DNA of 64,000 bases from JAWKWH01 sp963669415. GTDB taxonomy: Bacteria > Pseudomonadota > Alphaproteobacteria > Rhizobiales > Rhizobiaceae. The stretch covers positions 1,240,001-1,304,000 of the forward strand of contig CAXXPS010000003.1 of assembly GCA_963669415.2 (NCBI GenBank), given 5' to 3'. Below are positions 44,714-53,457 of the stretch, one piece after another. The first letter of the stretch is position 1, and every line of letters begins with the position of its first letter. The notes below the pieces were generated by a model. The model was not told the origin of the DNA, did not search any database, and saw nothing but the letters and a program-made list of their open reading frames with translations. The position numbers and the translations under genes are program-made.

Positions 44714-45487
44714 ATGAACCGCAACACCGCCAATCTGGCATTTATCCATTCCGATGCCGAAGAGGCCCGTGAGGCAGCCGCACGCCTGAGTGCGCTCTAC
44801 GGCCAGTCGGACCCGGAAACCGCAGATGTCATCGTTGCCCTCGGCGGCGATGGTTTCATGCTGCAAATCATCCACGACACGATGGACAGCGGCAAACTGA
44901 TCTACGGCATGAACCGCGGCTCGGTCGGTTTCCTGATGAACGAATATGGCGAGGAAAACCTGCGAGAGCGGATTACCGACGCCGTCGCCGAAGCGCTTCG
45001 TCCGCTGCGAATGAACGCTTCCACCGCCGATGGCCGCACCGAAACCTCGCTGGCCATCAACGAGGTGTCATTGCTGCGGCAGTCTTATCAGGCGGCCAAG
45101 ATCAGGATTTCGATCGACGATCAGGTGCGGCTGGATGAGCTGGTCTGCGATGGCGTAATGGTGGCGACACCGGCCGGATCGACCGCGTATAATCTGTCTG
45201 CACACGGCCCGATCCTGCCGATCGATGCCGAATTGCTGGCTCTGACCCCGGTCAGCGCTTTCCGGCCGAGGCGCTGGCGCGGAGCGCTGGTGCCGAACCG
45301 CGCCACGGTGCGTTTCGATGTGCTGGAGCCGGACAAACGCCCGGTCAACGCGGTTGCGGATCATTTTGAAGTCAAGTCGGTCGCTTCTGTCACGGTGAGA
45401 GAATCCTCATCCTCCACAGCAACCCTGCTGTTCGACGCCAATCATTCCTGGGACGAACGGATCCTGGCCGAGCAGTTCAGATATTGA
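44714..45487 (+). CDS. nadK: NAD kinase
   Basis: The 257-residue enzyme phosphorylates NAD to NADP using ATP or polyphosphate. It has the GGDG motif in VALGGDGFMLQIIHD, the NE motif in LAINEVSLLRQ and the TPAGSTAYNLSAHGPI loop. Length and sequence follow the short rhizobial NadK type. It converges on the porin gene and marks the return to core genome after the tRNA island. Confidence 0.95.
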   Translation: MNRNTANLAFIHSDAEEAREAAARLSALYGQSDPETADVIVALGGDGFMLQIIHDTMDSGKLIYGMNRGSVGFLMNEYGEENLRERITDAVAEALRPLRMNASTADGRTETSLAINEVSLLRQSYQAAKIRISIDDQVRLDELVCDGVMVATPAGSTAYNLSAHGPILPIDAELLALTPVSAFRPRRWRGALVPNRATVRFDVLEPDKRPVNAVADHFEVKSVASVTVRESSSSTATLLFDANHSWDERILAEQFRY

Positions 45488-45544
45488 ATATTCTGCGGTC
45501 GTGCCCGCCCGGACACAACACTCCACTGCAACTCCTCAGGCCAT

Positions 45545-46237
45545 TCAGAACCGGTAGTTCAGACCGAGTTGAATGGTGTGCAGATTGTACCGGCCGGTGC
45601 CGAGAGCGCCAAAATTTGCGACCGTCAGCGCCGTATCGGCGAAATCATGGTACAAGTAATGCAAATCCACCGACCAGTTTTCGGCAAAAGCAGCCTCAAG
45701 GCCAACGCCGACATTGAAACCCGCCACAGTATCGTTCTCGCCCGGCCCGGCCGGAATGCCCGTAGCCGTCGCAAATGCAGCATAGGTGATGTCGGAAACG
45801 CTCAGTCCGCCAGTGGCATAAACAAGCACATTGTCGAAGGCATAACCGGCGCGGACACGCGCTGTCGCCAGCCAATCGACATCGGCGGTACATGTTACGG
45901 CCGGACCTCCTGGGCAGGCTCCCGCGCCATCAATGCCGGAGAGCGATACGTCGATTACACCGCCAATCACCCAGTTCCCGGATTGAAAGTCATAGCCCGC
46001 TTGCAAACCGCCAAATGCGCCACTGATATCTATCGAGGCGGGCGGCGGCGCGGCAGCTGCAGCCGTTGGAATGAAATCCACATCCCCCCATCCACCACCG
46101 ACATGAAGACCGATATAGCCGCCGGACCAGTCATACGGGCCTGATGCAGGCGGGGTGAAATCGGCTGCGCTTGCCACCGCCGTAAGAGACAGAACTGCCA
46201 CGGATGCGAAAAAGAGCGTTTTTGTCCGAGATTCCAT
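45545..46237 (-). CDS. Omp25/RopB-like outer-membrane porin-family protein
   Basis: The 230-residue protein has a signal peptide (LFFASVAVLSLTAVASA) and then DFTPPASGPYDWSGGYIGLH, the hallmark start of the eight-stranded Omp25/Omp31 family in Hyphomicrobiales. Later strands include DWLATARVRAGYAFDNVLVY and WSVDLHYLYHDFADTAL, and the chain ends LNYRF with the BamA-recognised Phe. It is structural in the outer membrane. It converges on NAD kinase. Confidence 0.92.
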   Translation of the reverse strand: MESRTKTLFFASVAVLSLTAVASAADFTPPASGPYDWSGGYIGLHVGGGWGDVDFIPTAAAAAPPPASIDISGAFGGLQAGYDFQSGNWVIGGVIDVSLSGIDGAGACPGGPAVTCTADVDWLATARVRAGYAFDNVLVYATGGLSVSDITYAAFATATGIPAGPGENDTVAGFNVGVGLEAAFAENWSVDLHYLYHDFADTALTVANFGALGTGRYNLHTIQLGLNYRF

Positions 46238-46653
46238 ACCGATCTTACTCCTGTGTTCCCGCTAAACCCGCATTGACGCCGCCGAACGTGTATTCACTCA
46301 CGCTTCTCATTTCGGAATGAGAATAACAGCGACCGCTAATTTGCAGTAGTGCTCAACTACAACACCCGGGGGAAATTGGGATGATATTCACGTTGGGGCA
46401 TTTTGATGCCGTCAGATATTTCCAAGGCAACCTGGCGGTTCATGCGTCAGCGCAATCCACCTGATCTTCTGTCACGATGCCGTAGGCTCTGCCGAGGGCC
46501 AGTGACTTCCGCAAATATCAGTGATTTCAATCCATTTGATCCAATAATGCTGTCAAATTCGTTTACTCTAGCGCCAGCCGGCAGCCTTACCCCTGTTGAC
46601 ATCGCGACCCGGGCAACGTATCGCCTGCGGCAATACTCGAGGAGGCAACGGCC
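46238..46653. other. Divergent intergenic region between the porin and the helicase
   Basis: About 415 bases. It should hold the leftward promoter of the porin and the rightward promoter of the helicase. A long leader before RhlE-like helicases is common and may serve cold or autoregulation, but no specific structure was recognised. Short open frames here look random. Confidence 0.4.
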
Positions 46654-48156
46654 TTGGAGGCCGAAAATGTCAAACCGAAAAACAGGCGAGTAACGAAAAT
46701 TATTTCCGCAGCAATTGCCCATGAGGCGCCCGAGAGCGCCGACGCCGGTATGGATGATACCGGCCAAACCGAGCCCGAAACCGTCACATTTGCCGATTTG
46801 GGACTTTCGCAGAAAGTCCTGAAAGCCGTGACCGATTCCGGATACACCACCCCGACGCCGATACAGGCCGGCGCCATTCCGCATGCTATAGCGCGAAAAG
46901 ACATTTTGGGCATCGCACAGACCGGAACCGGCAAAACCGCATCCTTTGTGCTGCCGATGCTGACCCGGCTTGAGAAAGGCCGCGCGCGTGCGCGCATGCC
47001 GCGCACCTTGATCCTGGAACCAACGCGCGAACTGGCCGCTCAGGTGCAGGAAAATTTTGACCGCTACGGCAAGAACCACAAGCTGAACGTGGCGCTGCTG
47101 ATCGGTGGTGTCTCGTTTGAGGAACAGGATCGCAAGCTTGAACGCGGCGCCGACGTGCTGATCGCGACGCCCGGCCGGCTGCTGGATCATTCCGAGCGCG
47201 GCAAATTGCTGTTAACCGGTGTCGACATTCTGGTGATCGACGAAGCCGACCGCATGCTCGATATGGGCTTCATTCCGGACATCGAGCGCATTAGCAAATT
47301 GATCCCGTTCACGCGCCAGACCCTTTTCTTTTCTGCCACTATGCCGCCTGAGATCACCCGGCTGGCCGACCAGTTTTTGCAGGCCCCGGTCAGGGTTGAA
47401 GTGTCAAAGCCGGCATCGGTCACTGACACAGTATCGCAAAGGCTGGTCAAGTCCGGCGCAAAGCCCTGGGAAAAGCGTGAAACACTGCGCAAAGTGATTG
47501 ATGCCGAGGGCGACGACGTGAAAAACGCGATCATCTTCTGCAATCGCAAAGTCGAGGTGTCCGAACTGTTCCGCTCGCTGGTCAAACACGACTATGTCGC
47601 CGGTGCATTGCATGGCGACATGGACCAGCGCTCACGCATGACCATGCTGTCGAATTTTCGCGATGGAAAACTGAAGCTGCTTGTGGCCTCAGACGTTGCG
47701 GCGCGCGGCCTTGATATCCCCGATGTCAGCCATGTGTTCAATTACGACGTGCCCCTGCACGCGGAAGATTATGTACACCGCATCGGGCGGACGGGACGCG
47801 CGGGACGCTCCGGCAAGGCATTCACGATCGCCGCCAGGCCGGATACCAAATATCTCGAAGCCGTAGAGAAACTGATAGGTCAGGATATCGAGTGGCTCGA
47901 TGGCGACCTGTCGACGTTGACACGGACCGAAGATGCACAAGAACGTGCGCCGAGGCGGGGTCGTGGTTCGAAGAAGAAGTCCGACGACGGCAAAATGCCC
48001 AAATCCGCCAAAGCCGAGGATAAAACCGCTCGCAAAAAGTCGATCAAGGCTGACAATGAAGACCGCAAGGACCGGCCCAAAGCCAATCGCAAGAATGAAC
48101 CCGCTGTGATCGGGTTTGGCGACGACGTTCCCGACTTCATGAATATCTGCGTCTGA
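46654..48156 (+). CDS. DEAD-box RNA helicase (RhlE-like)
   Basis: The 500-residue helicase has a Q motif (FADLGLSQKVLKAVTDSGYT), motif I AQTGTGKTASF, motif II VIDEADRMLDMGF, motif III FFSATM and motif VI HRIGRTGRAGRSG. The C-terminal 90 residues are a basic, Lys-rich tail that probably binds RNA. Such proteins unwind structured RNA in ribosome assembly and decay. The start is a TTG at 46654, preceded by GAGGAGG. Confidence 0.92.
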   Translation: MEAENVKPKNRRVTKIISAAIAHEAPESADAGMDDTGQTEPETVTFADLGLSQKVLKAVTDSGYTTPTPIQAGAIPHAIARKDILGIAQTGTGKTASFVLPMLTRLEKGRARARMPRTLILEPTRELAAQVQENFDRYGKNHKLNVALLIGGVSFEEQDRKLERGADVLIATPGRLLDHSERGKLLLTGVDILVIDEADRMLDMGFIPDIERISKLIPFTRQTLFFSATMPPEITRLADQFLQAPVRVEVSKPASVTDTVSQRLVKSGAKPWEKRETLRKVIDAEGDDVKNAIIFCNRKVEVSELFRSLVKHDYVAGALHGDMDQRSRMTMLSNFRDGKLKLLVASDVAARGLDIPDVSHVFNYDVPLHAEDYVHRIGRTGRAGRSGKAFTIAARPDTKYLEAVEKLIGQDIEWLDGDLSTLTRTEDAQERAPRRGRGSKKKSDDGKMPKSAKAEDKTARKKSIKADNEDRKDRPKANRKNEPAVIGFGDDVPDFMNICV

Positions 48157-48176
48157 TCAGATCAGGTGCTGGATTG

Positions 48177-48500
48177 CTATTTCCTGGCTCGCAAGCTCGC
48201 CTCGTAAGCTTTCCTGGCCCAGACGCTGAAAGCTTCCGCGTCATCAACCGCCCCGTCCGGGATGGTCCAATAGGGCATCGCCACCGGACTTCCGGCTTTC
48301 TTGCCCTCATAATGCCATTGGCGTGAGCCAGCGCTCTCAAAATCCGGTGCCGATTGCGCATCAGCCTTCAGCAGGACCTCGCCATCCACTTCCAGCGCAA
48401 TGATCTGCCCTGCATGGTAGATGCCCCTGCCGCCGAACATACGCTTGATGGTGACCGGTCCGAGACCGGCAAACAGATCATGGATGTCGTCGTCTTGCAC
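48177..48500 (-). CDS. TfoX/Sxy N-terminal-domain protein
   Basis: The 107-residue protein has the TfoX_N signature IHDLFAGLGPVTIKRMFGGR followed by GIYHAGQIIALEVDGEVLLK. Full TfoX/Sxy regulates competence in gammaproteobacteria; single-domain alphaproteobacterial versions have no proven role. It lies 3 bases after the SufA-like gene on the same strand and may be cotranscribed with the SUF operon. Confidence 0.87.
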   Translation of the reverse strand: MQDDDIHDLFAGLGPVTIKRMFGGRGIYHAGQIIALEVDGEVLLKADAQSAPDFESAGSRQWHYEGKKAGSPVAMPYWTIPDGAVDDAEAFSVWARKAYEASLRARK

Positions 48501-48503
48501 GGA

Positions 48504-48884
48504 TCAGAGCGCGCCGCGCGCCTCTGCCAGTGCCTTCAAATCCGCCGGTTTCAATTCGACAGATTCGCCACAGCCGCAGGCTGATTCCACGTTTGGATTG
48601 TTGAACACGAAGCCTGAACGCAGCGTCGTCACCTCGTAGTCCATTTCGGTACCGAGCAAAAACAGCGCCGCTTCGGGCGCCACCCACACATCGACGCCAT
48701 CATGGGTGACATGATCGTCTTTCGGGTCCGGCTCGGTGACCAGATCAACCGTGTATTCCATGCCAGCGCAGCCGCCCTTCTTGATGCCGACGCGTACACC
48801 GGCCGCGCCGTCACGCGCATCGACAATATCGCGCACGCGATCAGCGGCAGCGTCGGTAAGGGTTATGACTTTAAATCCGGTCAT
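48504..48884 (-). CDS. sufA: SufA/ErpA-type A-type Fe-S carrier
   Basis: The 126-residue A-type carrier has the three cluster-binding Cys in GGCAGMEYTV and ACGCGES. It receives Fe-S clusters from the SufBCD scaffold and passes them to client proteins. It is near the end of the SUF operon, 89 bases after the DMP19-like gene, the normal place for SufA in alphaproteobacteria. Confidence 0.92.
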   Translation of the reverse strand: MTGFKVITLTDAAADRVRDIVDARDGAAGVRVGIKKGGCAGMEYTVDLVTEPDPKDDHVTHDGVDVWVAPEAALFLLGTEMDYEVTTLRSGFVFNNPNVESACGCGESVELKPADLKALAEARGAL

Positions 48885-48973
48885 TGCTTACAAGCCTTTG
48901 TCGGTATGTAGTGTCACCAAAGCCTAATTCCAATCTATCGCAAAGCGACCAATGTCCCGTTAATGCGCAGGAC

Positions 48974-49459
48974 TCAATGGAAAGTTTCCATTAGTAGCCG
49001 TTTTGCCATCTCCTCGATCTTTGTTTCGTGGCGTTCCCAGACCTCTTCGTTAACGGAATAAAACGCGTCTCCGTCATCAGCCCAAGTGTCTTCATCAATT
49101 GATTCCAGTTCATCGACCATTGCCATTCGCAAACGCCGATCAATCGGTACACCGTCCACAAATTTCGACCCTGCAGATCTCACAATATTCGCAAATTCAG
49201 TCCCTTCAGTCATTTCAAAACCGACAATTGCTTCATTGAACATGGCGCCATAGGAATTGTGAAAGTACTGTGAGAAACCTCCGTTCATCACTTCCGCCGT
49301 CAACATGTAAACTGCGCAAATCTCAGCGACGTTCTGTGGGAAATTTTCAATTTTCTCCTGATACGATGACGGTTGCGTGAATGCGTCCCAAATCATCTCG
49401 GCATAGCGATCGAACAAGTCGACTTGATAAAGGTGGCAAAGTTCGTGCTCTTCGACCAT
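48974..49459 (-). CDS. Acidic DMP19/DUF4375-like protein inside the SUF operon
   Basis: The 161-residue protein carries the DUF4375-type signature VMNGGFSQYFHNSYG in an all-helical context and is very acidic: about 33 Asp/Glu against 11 Arg/Lys by eye. Neisseria DMP19, the characterised member of this family, is a DNA mimic that sequesters DNA-binding proteins. Here the gene starts 8 bases after SufT and lies before SufA, in an operon that normally lacks it. It may titrate a regulator of the operon, but this is inference from family and position only. Confidence 0.75.
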   Translation of the reverse strand: MVEEHELCHLYQVDLFDRYAEMIWDAFTQPSSYQEKIENFPQNVAEICAVYMLTAEVMNGGFSQYFHNSYGAMFNEAIVGFEMTEGTEFANIVRSAGSKFVDGVPIDRRLRMAMVDELESIDEDTWADDGDAFYSVNEEVWERHETKIEEMAKRLLMETFH

Positions 49460-49467
49460 GTTTCACA

Positions 49468-49872
49468 TCAATACCAGCCGATTGCCACCTGCGCCTCTTC
49501 GCTCATGCGGTCCGGTGTCCAGGGCGGATCGAAAGTCATCTCAACATCAACCGGGCCGACGCCGTCGACAGACGCGACCGCATCATGGACCCAGCCGGGC
49601 ATTTCACCGGCGACCGGGCAACCCGGTGCGGTCAGTGTCATGTCGATCTTCACCGAGCGGTCATCCTCAATGTCGATCTTGTAGATCAGGCCGAGTTCGT
49701 AAATATCTGCCGGAATTTCAGGATCATAGACTGTTTTCAGCGCGGCGATGATGTCGTCTGTCAACCGCGCCAGTTCGTCGGACGGAATGGCGGAGACCGG
49801 CGGCATTTTCGGTTCGCAAGGCTCGCAAGTAGCACTTTGGCTGTTTTCCATAGCAACTTCCCCTGTACTCAT
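49468..49872 (-). CDS. sufT: SufT/MIP18-family Fe-S maturation factor
   Basis: The 134-residue protein has the DUF59 core: LKTVYDPEIPADIYELGLIY and LTAPGCPVAGEMPGWV with its reactive Cys, ending DPPWTPDRMSEEAQ. It supports late Fe-S cluster delivery. Its ATG overlaps the SufS stop (ATGA), so translation is probably coupled; an internal ATG at 49851, preceded by GGGGAAG, is an alternative start. Confidence 0.92.
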   Translation of the reverse strand: MSTGEVAMENSQSATCEPCEPKMPPVSAIPSDELARLTDDIIAALKTVYDPEIPADIYELGLIYKIDIEDDRSVKIDMTLTAPGCPVAGEMPGWVHDAVASVDGVGPVDVEMTFDPPWTPDRMSEEAQVAIGWY

Positions 49873-51110
49873 GCGAAAAACCCTCGCGCCTTTTCCAGCG
49901 CCTCGGCAAGCTTATCAATTTCGGCCCTGGTATTGTAGAGGCCGAATGAGGCACGGCAAGTCGATGTTACGCCGAAGCGTTTCAGCAGCGGCTGTGCACA
50001 GTGGGTGCCGGCACGGACCGCGACCCCTGCCCGATCAATCACCATCGAAACATCGTGCGCGTGAATGCCTTCCAGTTCAAAGGAAACGATGGCGCCCTTG
50101 CCCGGTGCATTGCCGAAGATTCGCAGCGAATTGATGCGGCCCAATTGCTCGTGGGCGTATTCGCGCAGCATGGTTTCGTGCGCTGCTATATTCTCGCGGC
50201 CGATGGCCTCGACATAGTCGAGCGCAGCGCCGAGACCAATTGCCTGCACAATCGGCGGCGTGCCGGCCTCGAAACGGTGTGGCGGTTCATTGTAGGTTAC
50301 GTTTTCCTCGGTAACGTCCTCAATCATTTCGCCGCCACCCTGAAACGGACGCATTGAGGCGAGCAGGTCGCGCTTGCCATAGAGAACGCCAATGCCGGAT
50401 GGGCCGTAGACCTTGTGGCCGGTAAAGACATAGAAATCGGCATCGATGTCCTGCACGTCGACCGGCAAATGGACAGCGCCTTGGCTACCATCGACTAGAA
50501 CCTTGATGCCGCGCTCATGGGCAATGCGGCAGATTTCCTTGACCGGAACGACGGTACCAAGGACATTCGACATATGGGTGATCGCAATCAGCTTGGTGCG
50601 ATCGGTGATCCGTTTTTCCAATTCCTCGATATGGAACGCACCCTCATCGTCAACCGGTAACCAGACCAGATATGCGCCCTGGCGTTCGCGGATGAAGTGC
50701 CACGGCACGATGTTGGAGTGGTGTTCCATCTGACTGAGGATGATCTCGTCACCTTCGCCGATATTCGGCATGCCCCAACCATAGGCCACCGTGTTGATGG
50801 CCTCGGTCGCCGATTTGGTGAAGGTGATTTCGCTGACGTCGGCAGCATTGAGAAAGCGGCGGGCCGTCTCCCGCGCCTTCTCGTAGGCGTCGGTAGCCGC
50901 GTTGGACAGGAAATGCAGCCCACGATGCACATTGGCATATTCGTTCGAATAGGCGTGGGTGACCGCATCGATCACCGCTTGTGGCTTCTGTGCGGAAGCA
51001 CCGTTGTCCAGATAGACCAGCGGCTTGCCATAGACCTCGCGCGACAGGATCGGAAAATCCTGCCGTATTTTGTCGACATCGTATGGTGCGGTGGCAGTCA
51101 TGATGTTCAT
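49869..51110 (-). CDS. sufS: Cysteine desulfurase SufS
   Basis: The 413-residue type-II cysteine desulfurase has the PLP lysine in FTGHKVYGPSGIG, the cofactor His in LSQMEHHSNIVPWH and the catalytic Cys in VRAGTHCAQPLLKRFG. It mobilises sulfur from L-cysteine for SufBCD. No SufE or SufU gene is present in the window. It is 3 bases downstream of SufD. A second, type-I desulfurase opens the operon at 56310. Confidence 0.95.
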   Translation of the reverse strand: MNIMTATAPYDVDKIRQDFPILSREVYGKPLVYLDNGASAQKPQAVIDAVTHAYSNEYANVHRGLHFLSNAATDAYEKARETARRFLNAADVSEITFTKSATEAINTVAYGWGMPNIGEGDEIILSQMEHHSNIVPWHFIRERQGAYLVWLPVDDEGAFHIEELEKRITDRTKLIAITHMSNVLGTVVPVKEICRIAHERGIKVLVDGSQGAVHLPVDVQDIDADFYVFTGHKVYGPSGIGVLYGKRDLLASMRPFQGGGEMIEDVTEENVTYNEPPHRFEAGTPPIVQAIGLGAALDYVEAIGRENIAAHETMLREYAHEQLGRINSLRIFGNAPGKGAIVSFELEGIHAHDVSMVIDRAGVAVRAGTHCAQPLLKRFGVTSTCRASFGLYNTRAEIDKLAEALEKARGFFA

Positions 51111-51113
51111 CGG

Positions 51114-52424
51114 TTAGCCGTTCTCCGCGAACCAGCCATCGAGGCGAATTTCAAGCGCCTCCACCAGTTCTTCGTCTTCAAGGTCTTCGACAATCTCGGC
51201 GAGGAACGCCTTGATCAGGAGCCGGCGCGCCTCCTTTTCCGGGACACCCCGCGACATCAGATAAAACAGATGGTCGGCATCGATCTCGGTGACCGTCGCG
51301 CCGTGGCCACAGGCCACATCGTCAGCGAAGATTTCCAGTTCCGGCTTGGCTGAAAACTCGCTGTCATCCGACAACAGCAGGGTGTTGCAAGCCATTCGCG
51401 CGTCAGTTTTTTGCGCCTCGCGATCGACGCGGATCTGCCCCTGGAAAACGCCCTTGGCTTTGCCGGTGACGACATTTCTGATGATTTCTTCGGAAGTCGT
51501 GCCGTAGCCGATGTGATCCAGAACCATCGTCACGTCTGTATGGCTTGACCCGGACAGCATGTTGACACCGCGAAGCTGGAAATCTGCGCCCTCGCCATCT
51601 GCGCGAACCAGTATTTCCTCGCGAACCAGATGGCCGCCGAAATTCATTACAAACAGGGTCAATTTGGCATCTTTTGCCAAATTTGCGCGGAACTGGCCGA
51701 GGTGATCGGCATCCTTTCCGCCCTCCTGGATCAGCACCCAGGTGACATCGGCGCCCTCGCCTACATCAATCGCCGAGACAGCACAGGTCTGGTGGCCGGA
51801 AGCATCAGGCGCGATATGGCGCTCAATGAACATGGCGGTTGCGCCAGCGCCGACTTTGACGACATTTCGAACCGCCGAGAACCGGTCGTCGCCAAGCGAA
51901 GAATGCGCCAGGCCAACCGCGCGCTCCGGGTTTGCTCCTTCAGCGACGGTGATTTCAATGCCATCACCGAAAAATCCGGTATTGATGGCAGCAATCACAT
52001 CGTCCTCATCTTCTTCGATTGTCCAGGCGGAAGCGTCCTCGCCGGCCTCGCATACCGCCGCGTATGAGCGTGCTGTCACACCATCCGGCATGTCATCTGC
52101 CAGATCGGCAAAGAAATGACCGTTGAACGATGGCAGCCTTGCCGCCGAAACCAGCCGCTTGTAGGCCGAAGCCGCGTCTCTTGCTTCTCCGATATCGGGC
52201 CGTGGCGCGACATCCAGAAAACGAGACAGCATGCGGCGCAGATCGGTGTAATGCCATTCCTCGCGGCGGCGCGTCGGAAGCCCTGAGCGCTTGAGGCGTT
52301 CTATCGCCGCATCGCGCGCCCTGGTCGTCACCTCGCCGCCGGGAAGACGCGAAATCCGGTCACCAAAAGCTGTGACCATTGCCTCTTCGGCAGGTGTCAG
52401 GGCAAGTTTGGCGTGAACGTTCAT
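51114..52424 (-). CDS. sufD: Fe-S cluster assembly protein SufD
   Basis: The 436-residue scaffold subunit has the conserved C-terminal block VACGHGATVTEIDADHLFYL, whose His is required at the SufB-SufD interface. The N-terminal helical part contains RREEWHYTDLRRML. It pairs with SufB and SufC as the SufBC2D complex. It abuts SufC (1-base step) and SufS (3 bases) in the same operon. Confidence 0.95.
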   Translation of the reverse strand: MNVHAKLALTPAEEAMVTAFGDRISRLPGGEVTTRARDAAIERLKRSGLPTRRREEWHYTDLRRMLSRFLDVAPRPDIGEARDAASAYKRLVSAARLPSFNGHFFADLADDMPDGVTARSYAAVCEAGEDASAWTIEEDEDDVIAAINTGFFGDGIEITVAEGANPERAVGLAHSSLGDDRFSAVRNVVKVGAGATAMFIERHIAPDASGHQTCAVSAIDVGEGADVTWVLIQEGGKDADHLGQFRANLAKDAKLTLFVMNFGGHLVREEILVRADGEGADFQLRGVNMLSGSSHTDVTMVLDHIGYGTTSEEIIRNVVTGKAKGVFQGQIRVDREAQKTDARMACNTLLLSDDSEFSAKPELEIFADDVACGHGATVTEIDADHLFYLMSRGVPEKEARRLLIKAFLAEIVEDLEDEELVEALEIRLDGWFAENG

Positions 52425-53180
52425 CTACGCCGCCTCACCGACAATGCCGGCGTAACCCTCATTTTCAAGGGTCAGTGCCAGTGACTTGTCGCCGGATTTG
52501 ACTACCTGGCCCTTGTACAGAACGTGCACGGTATCCGGCACGATGTGCTCCAGAAGGCGCTGATAATGTGTAATCACAACGATGGCCCGGTCAGGCGAAC
52601 GCAGCTCATTGACACCATCTGAGACAATTTTCAGCGCATCGATGTCGAGGCCGGAATCGGTCTCGTCCAAGACACACAATTTCGGCTCCAGCAGTTTCAT
52701 CTGCAGGATTTCGGCGCGCTTCTTTTCACCGCCTGAGAAGCCTACATTGAGTGGACGTTTCAGCATGTTGAAATCCATGCCAAGCGAACCGGCCGCCTCG
52801 CGAACCTTTTTCATCAGGTCAGGAATTTTCAACGGCTCTTCGCCACGTGCCTTGCGCTGCGAATTAAGTGCCACCTTAAGAAATTCCATGGTGGCGACGC
52901 CGGGGATCTCCATTGGATACTGGAAGGCGAGAAATACGCCCTCCGCCGCTCGCTCCGCCGGATCCATCTCGAGGATGGACTGGCCGTTGTAAAGAATGTC
53001 ACCCTGGGTGACCTCGTAGTCCTCACGGCCCGCCAGCACATATGAAAGCGTCGACTTGCCGGAACCGTTCGGTCCCATGATGGCAGCGACTTCGCCGGCC
53101 TTGACGGTCAGGTTGAGCCCGCGAATGATCTCGGTGCCATCCTCGGCAATACGGGCATGAAGGTTTTTGATTTCAAGCAT
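52425..53180 (-). CDS. sufC: Fe-S cluster assembly ATPase SufC
   Basis: The 251-residue ABC-type ATPase has Walker A GPNGSGKSTLS, the Q-loop in FLAFQYPMEIPG, signature FSGGEKKR, Walker B LCVLDETDSGLD and the His switch in VITHYQRLLEHI. It powers SufBC2D. The ATG is at 53178-53180. A small membrane-protein gene separates it from SufB. Confidence 0.96.
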   Translation of the reverse strand: MLEIKNLHARIAEDGTEIIRGLNLTVKAGEVAAIMGPNGSGKSTLSYVLAGREDYEVTQGDILYNGQSILEMDPAERAAEGVFLAFQYPMEIPGVATMEFLKVALNSQRKARGEEPLKIPDLMKKVREAAGSLGMDFNMLKRPLNVGFSGGEKKRAEILQMKLLEPKLCVLDETDSGLDIDALKIVSDGVNELRSPDRAIVVITHYQRLLEHIVPDTVHVLYKGQVVKSGDKSLALTLENEGYAGIVGEAA

Positions 53181-53237
53181 TTAAGTAGTTCTCATTTCTT
53201 TCGTCGTTCCGGGGCGGCGCAAACGTCAGCCGATGGT

Positions 53238-53457
53238 CTATTTTGTTGGAAAGTATTTGATTGCGACATGGGCAGCTACGCCGCCGGCTATTCCGGCCAA
53301 AAGACCCATGGGAACCGGTAAAATGCCCGCGGTCCGGAGCTGCTCGAAAAGCAAAAAGAGCAGTAGTGTACCTACACCAACAACTAGAAATCTGCTTCCA
53401 AGAAAGGCCCGACTCGGGCGTTACTTTTTCACCAATTACCGTCCGTTTTTCTCCCAT
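53238..53457 (-). pseudogene. Small membrane-protein gene between sufB and sufC, one-base frameshift near 53409
   Basis: The first frame starts MGEKRTVIGEKVTPES, with its ATG overlapping the SufB stop (TGATG). It then turns into nonsense. Another frame continues AFLGSRFLVVGVGTLLLFLL ... AHVAIKYFPTK, a clear membrane segment with a polar end. Removing one G from the GGG at 53408-53410 joins the two into 72 residues. Conserved small membrane proteins at this place are seen in other rhizobial suf operons, with unknown role. The clean join suggests sequencing error or a very recent mutation. Confidence 0.65.
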
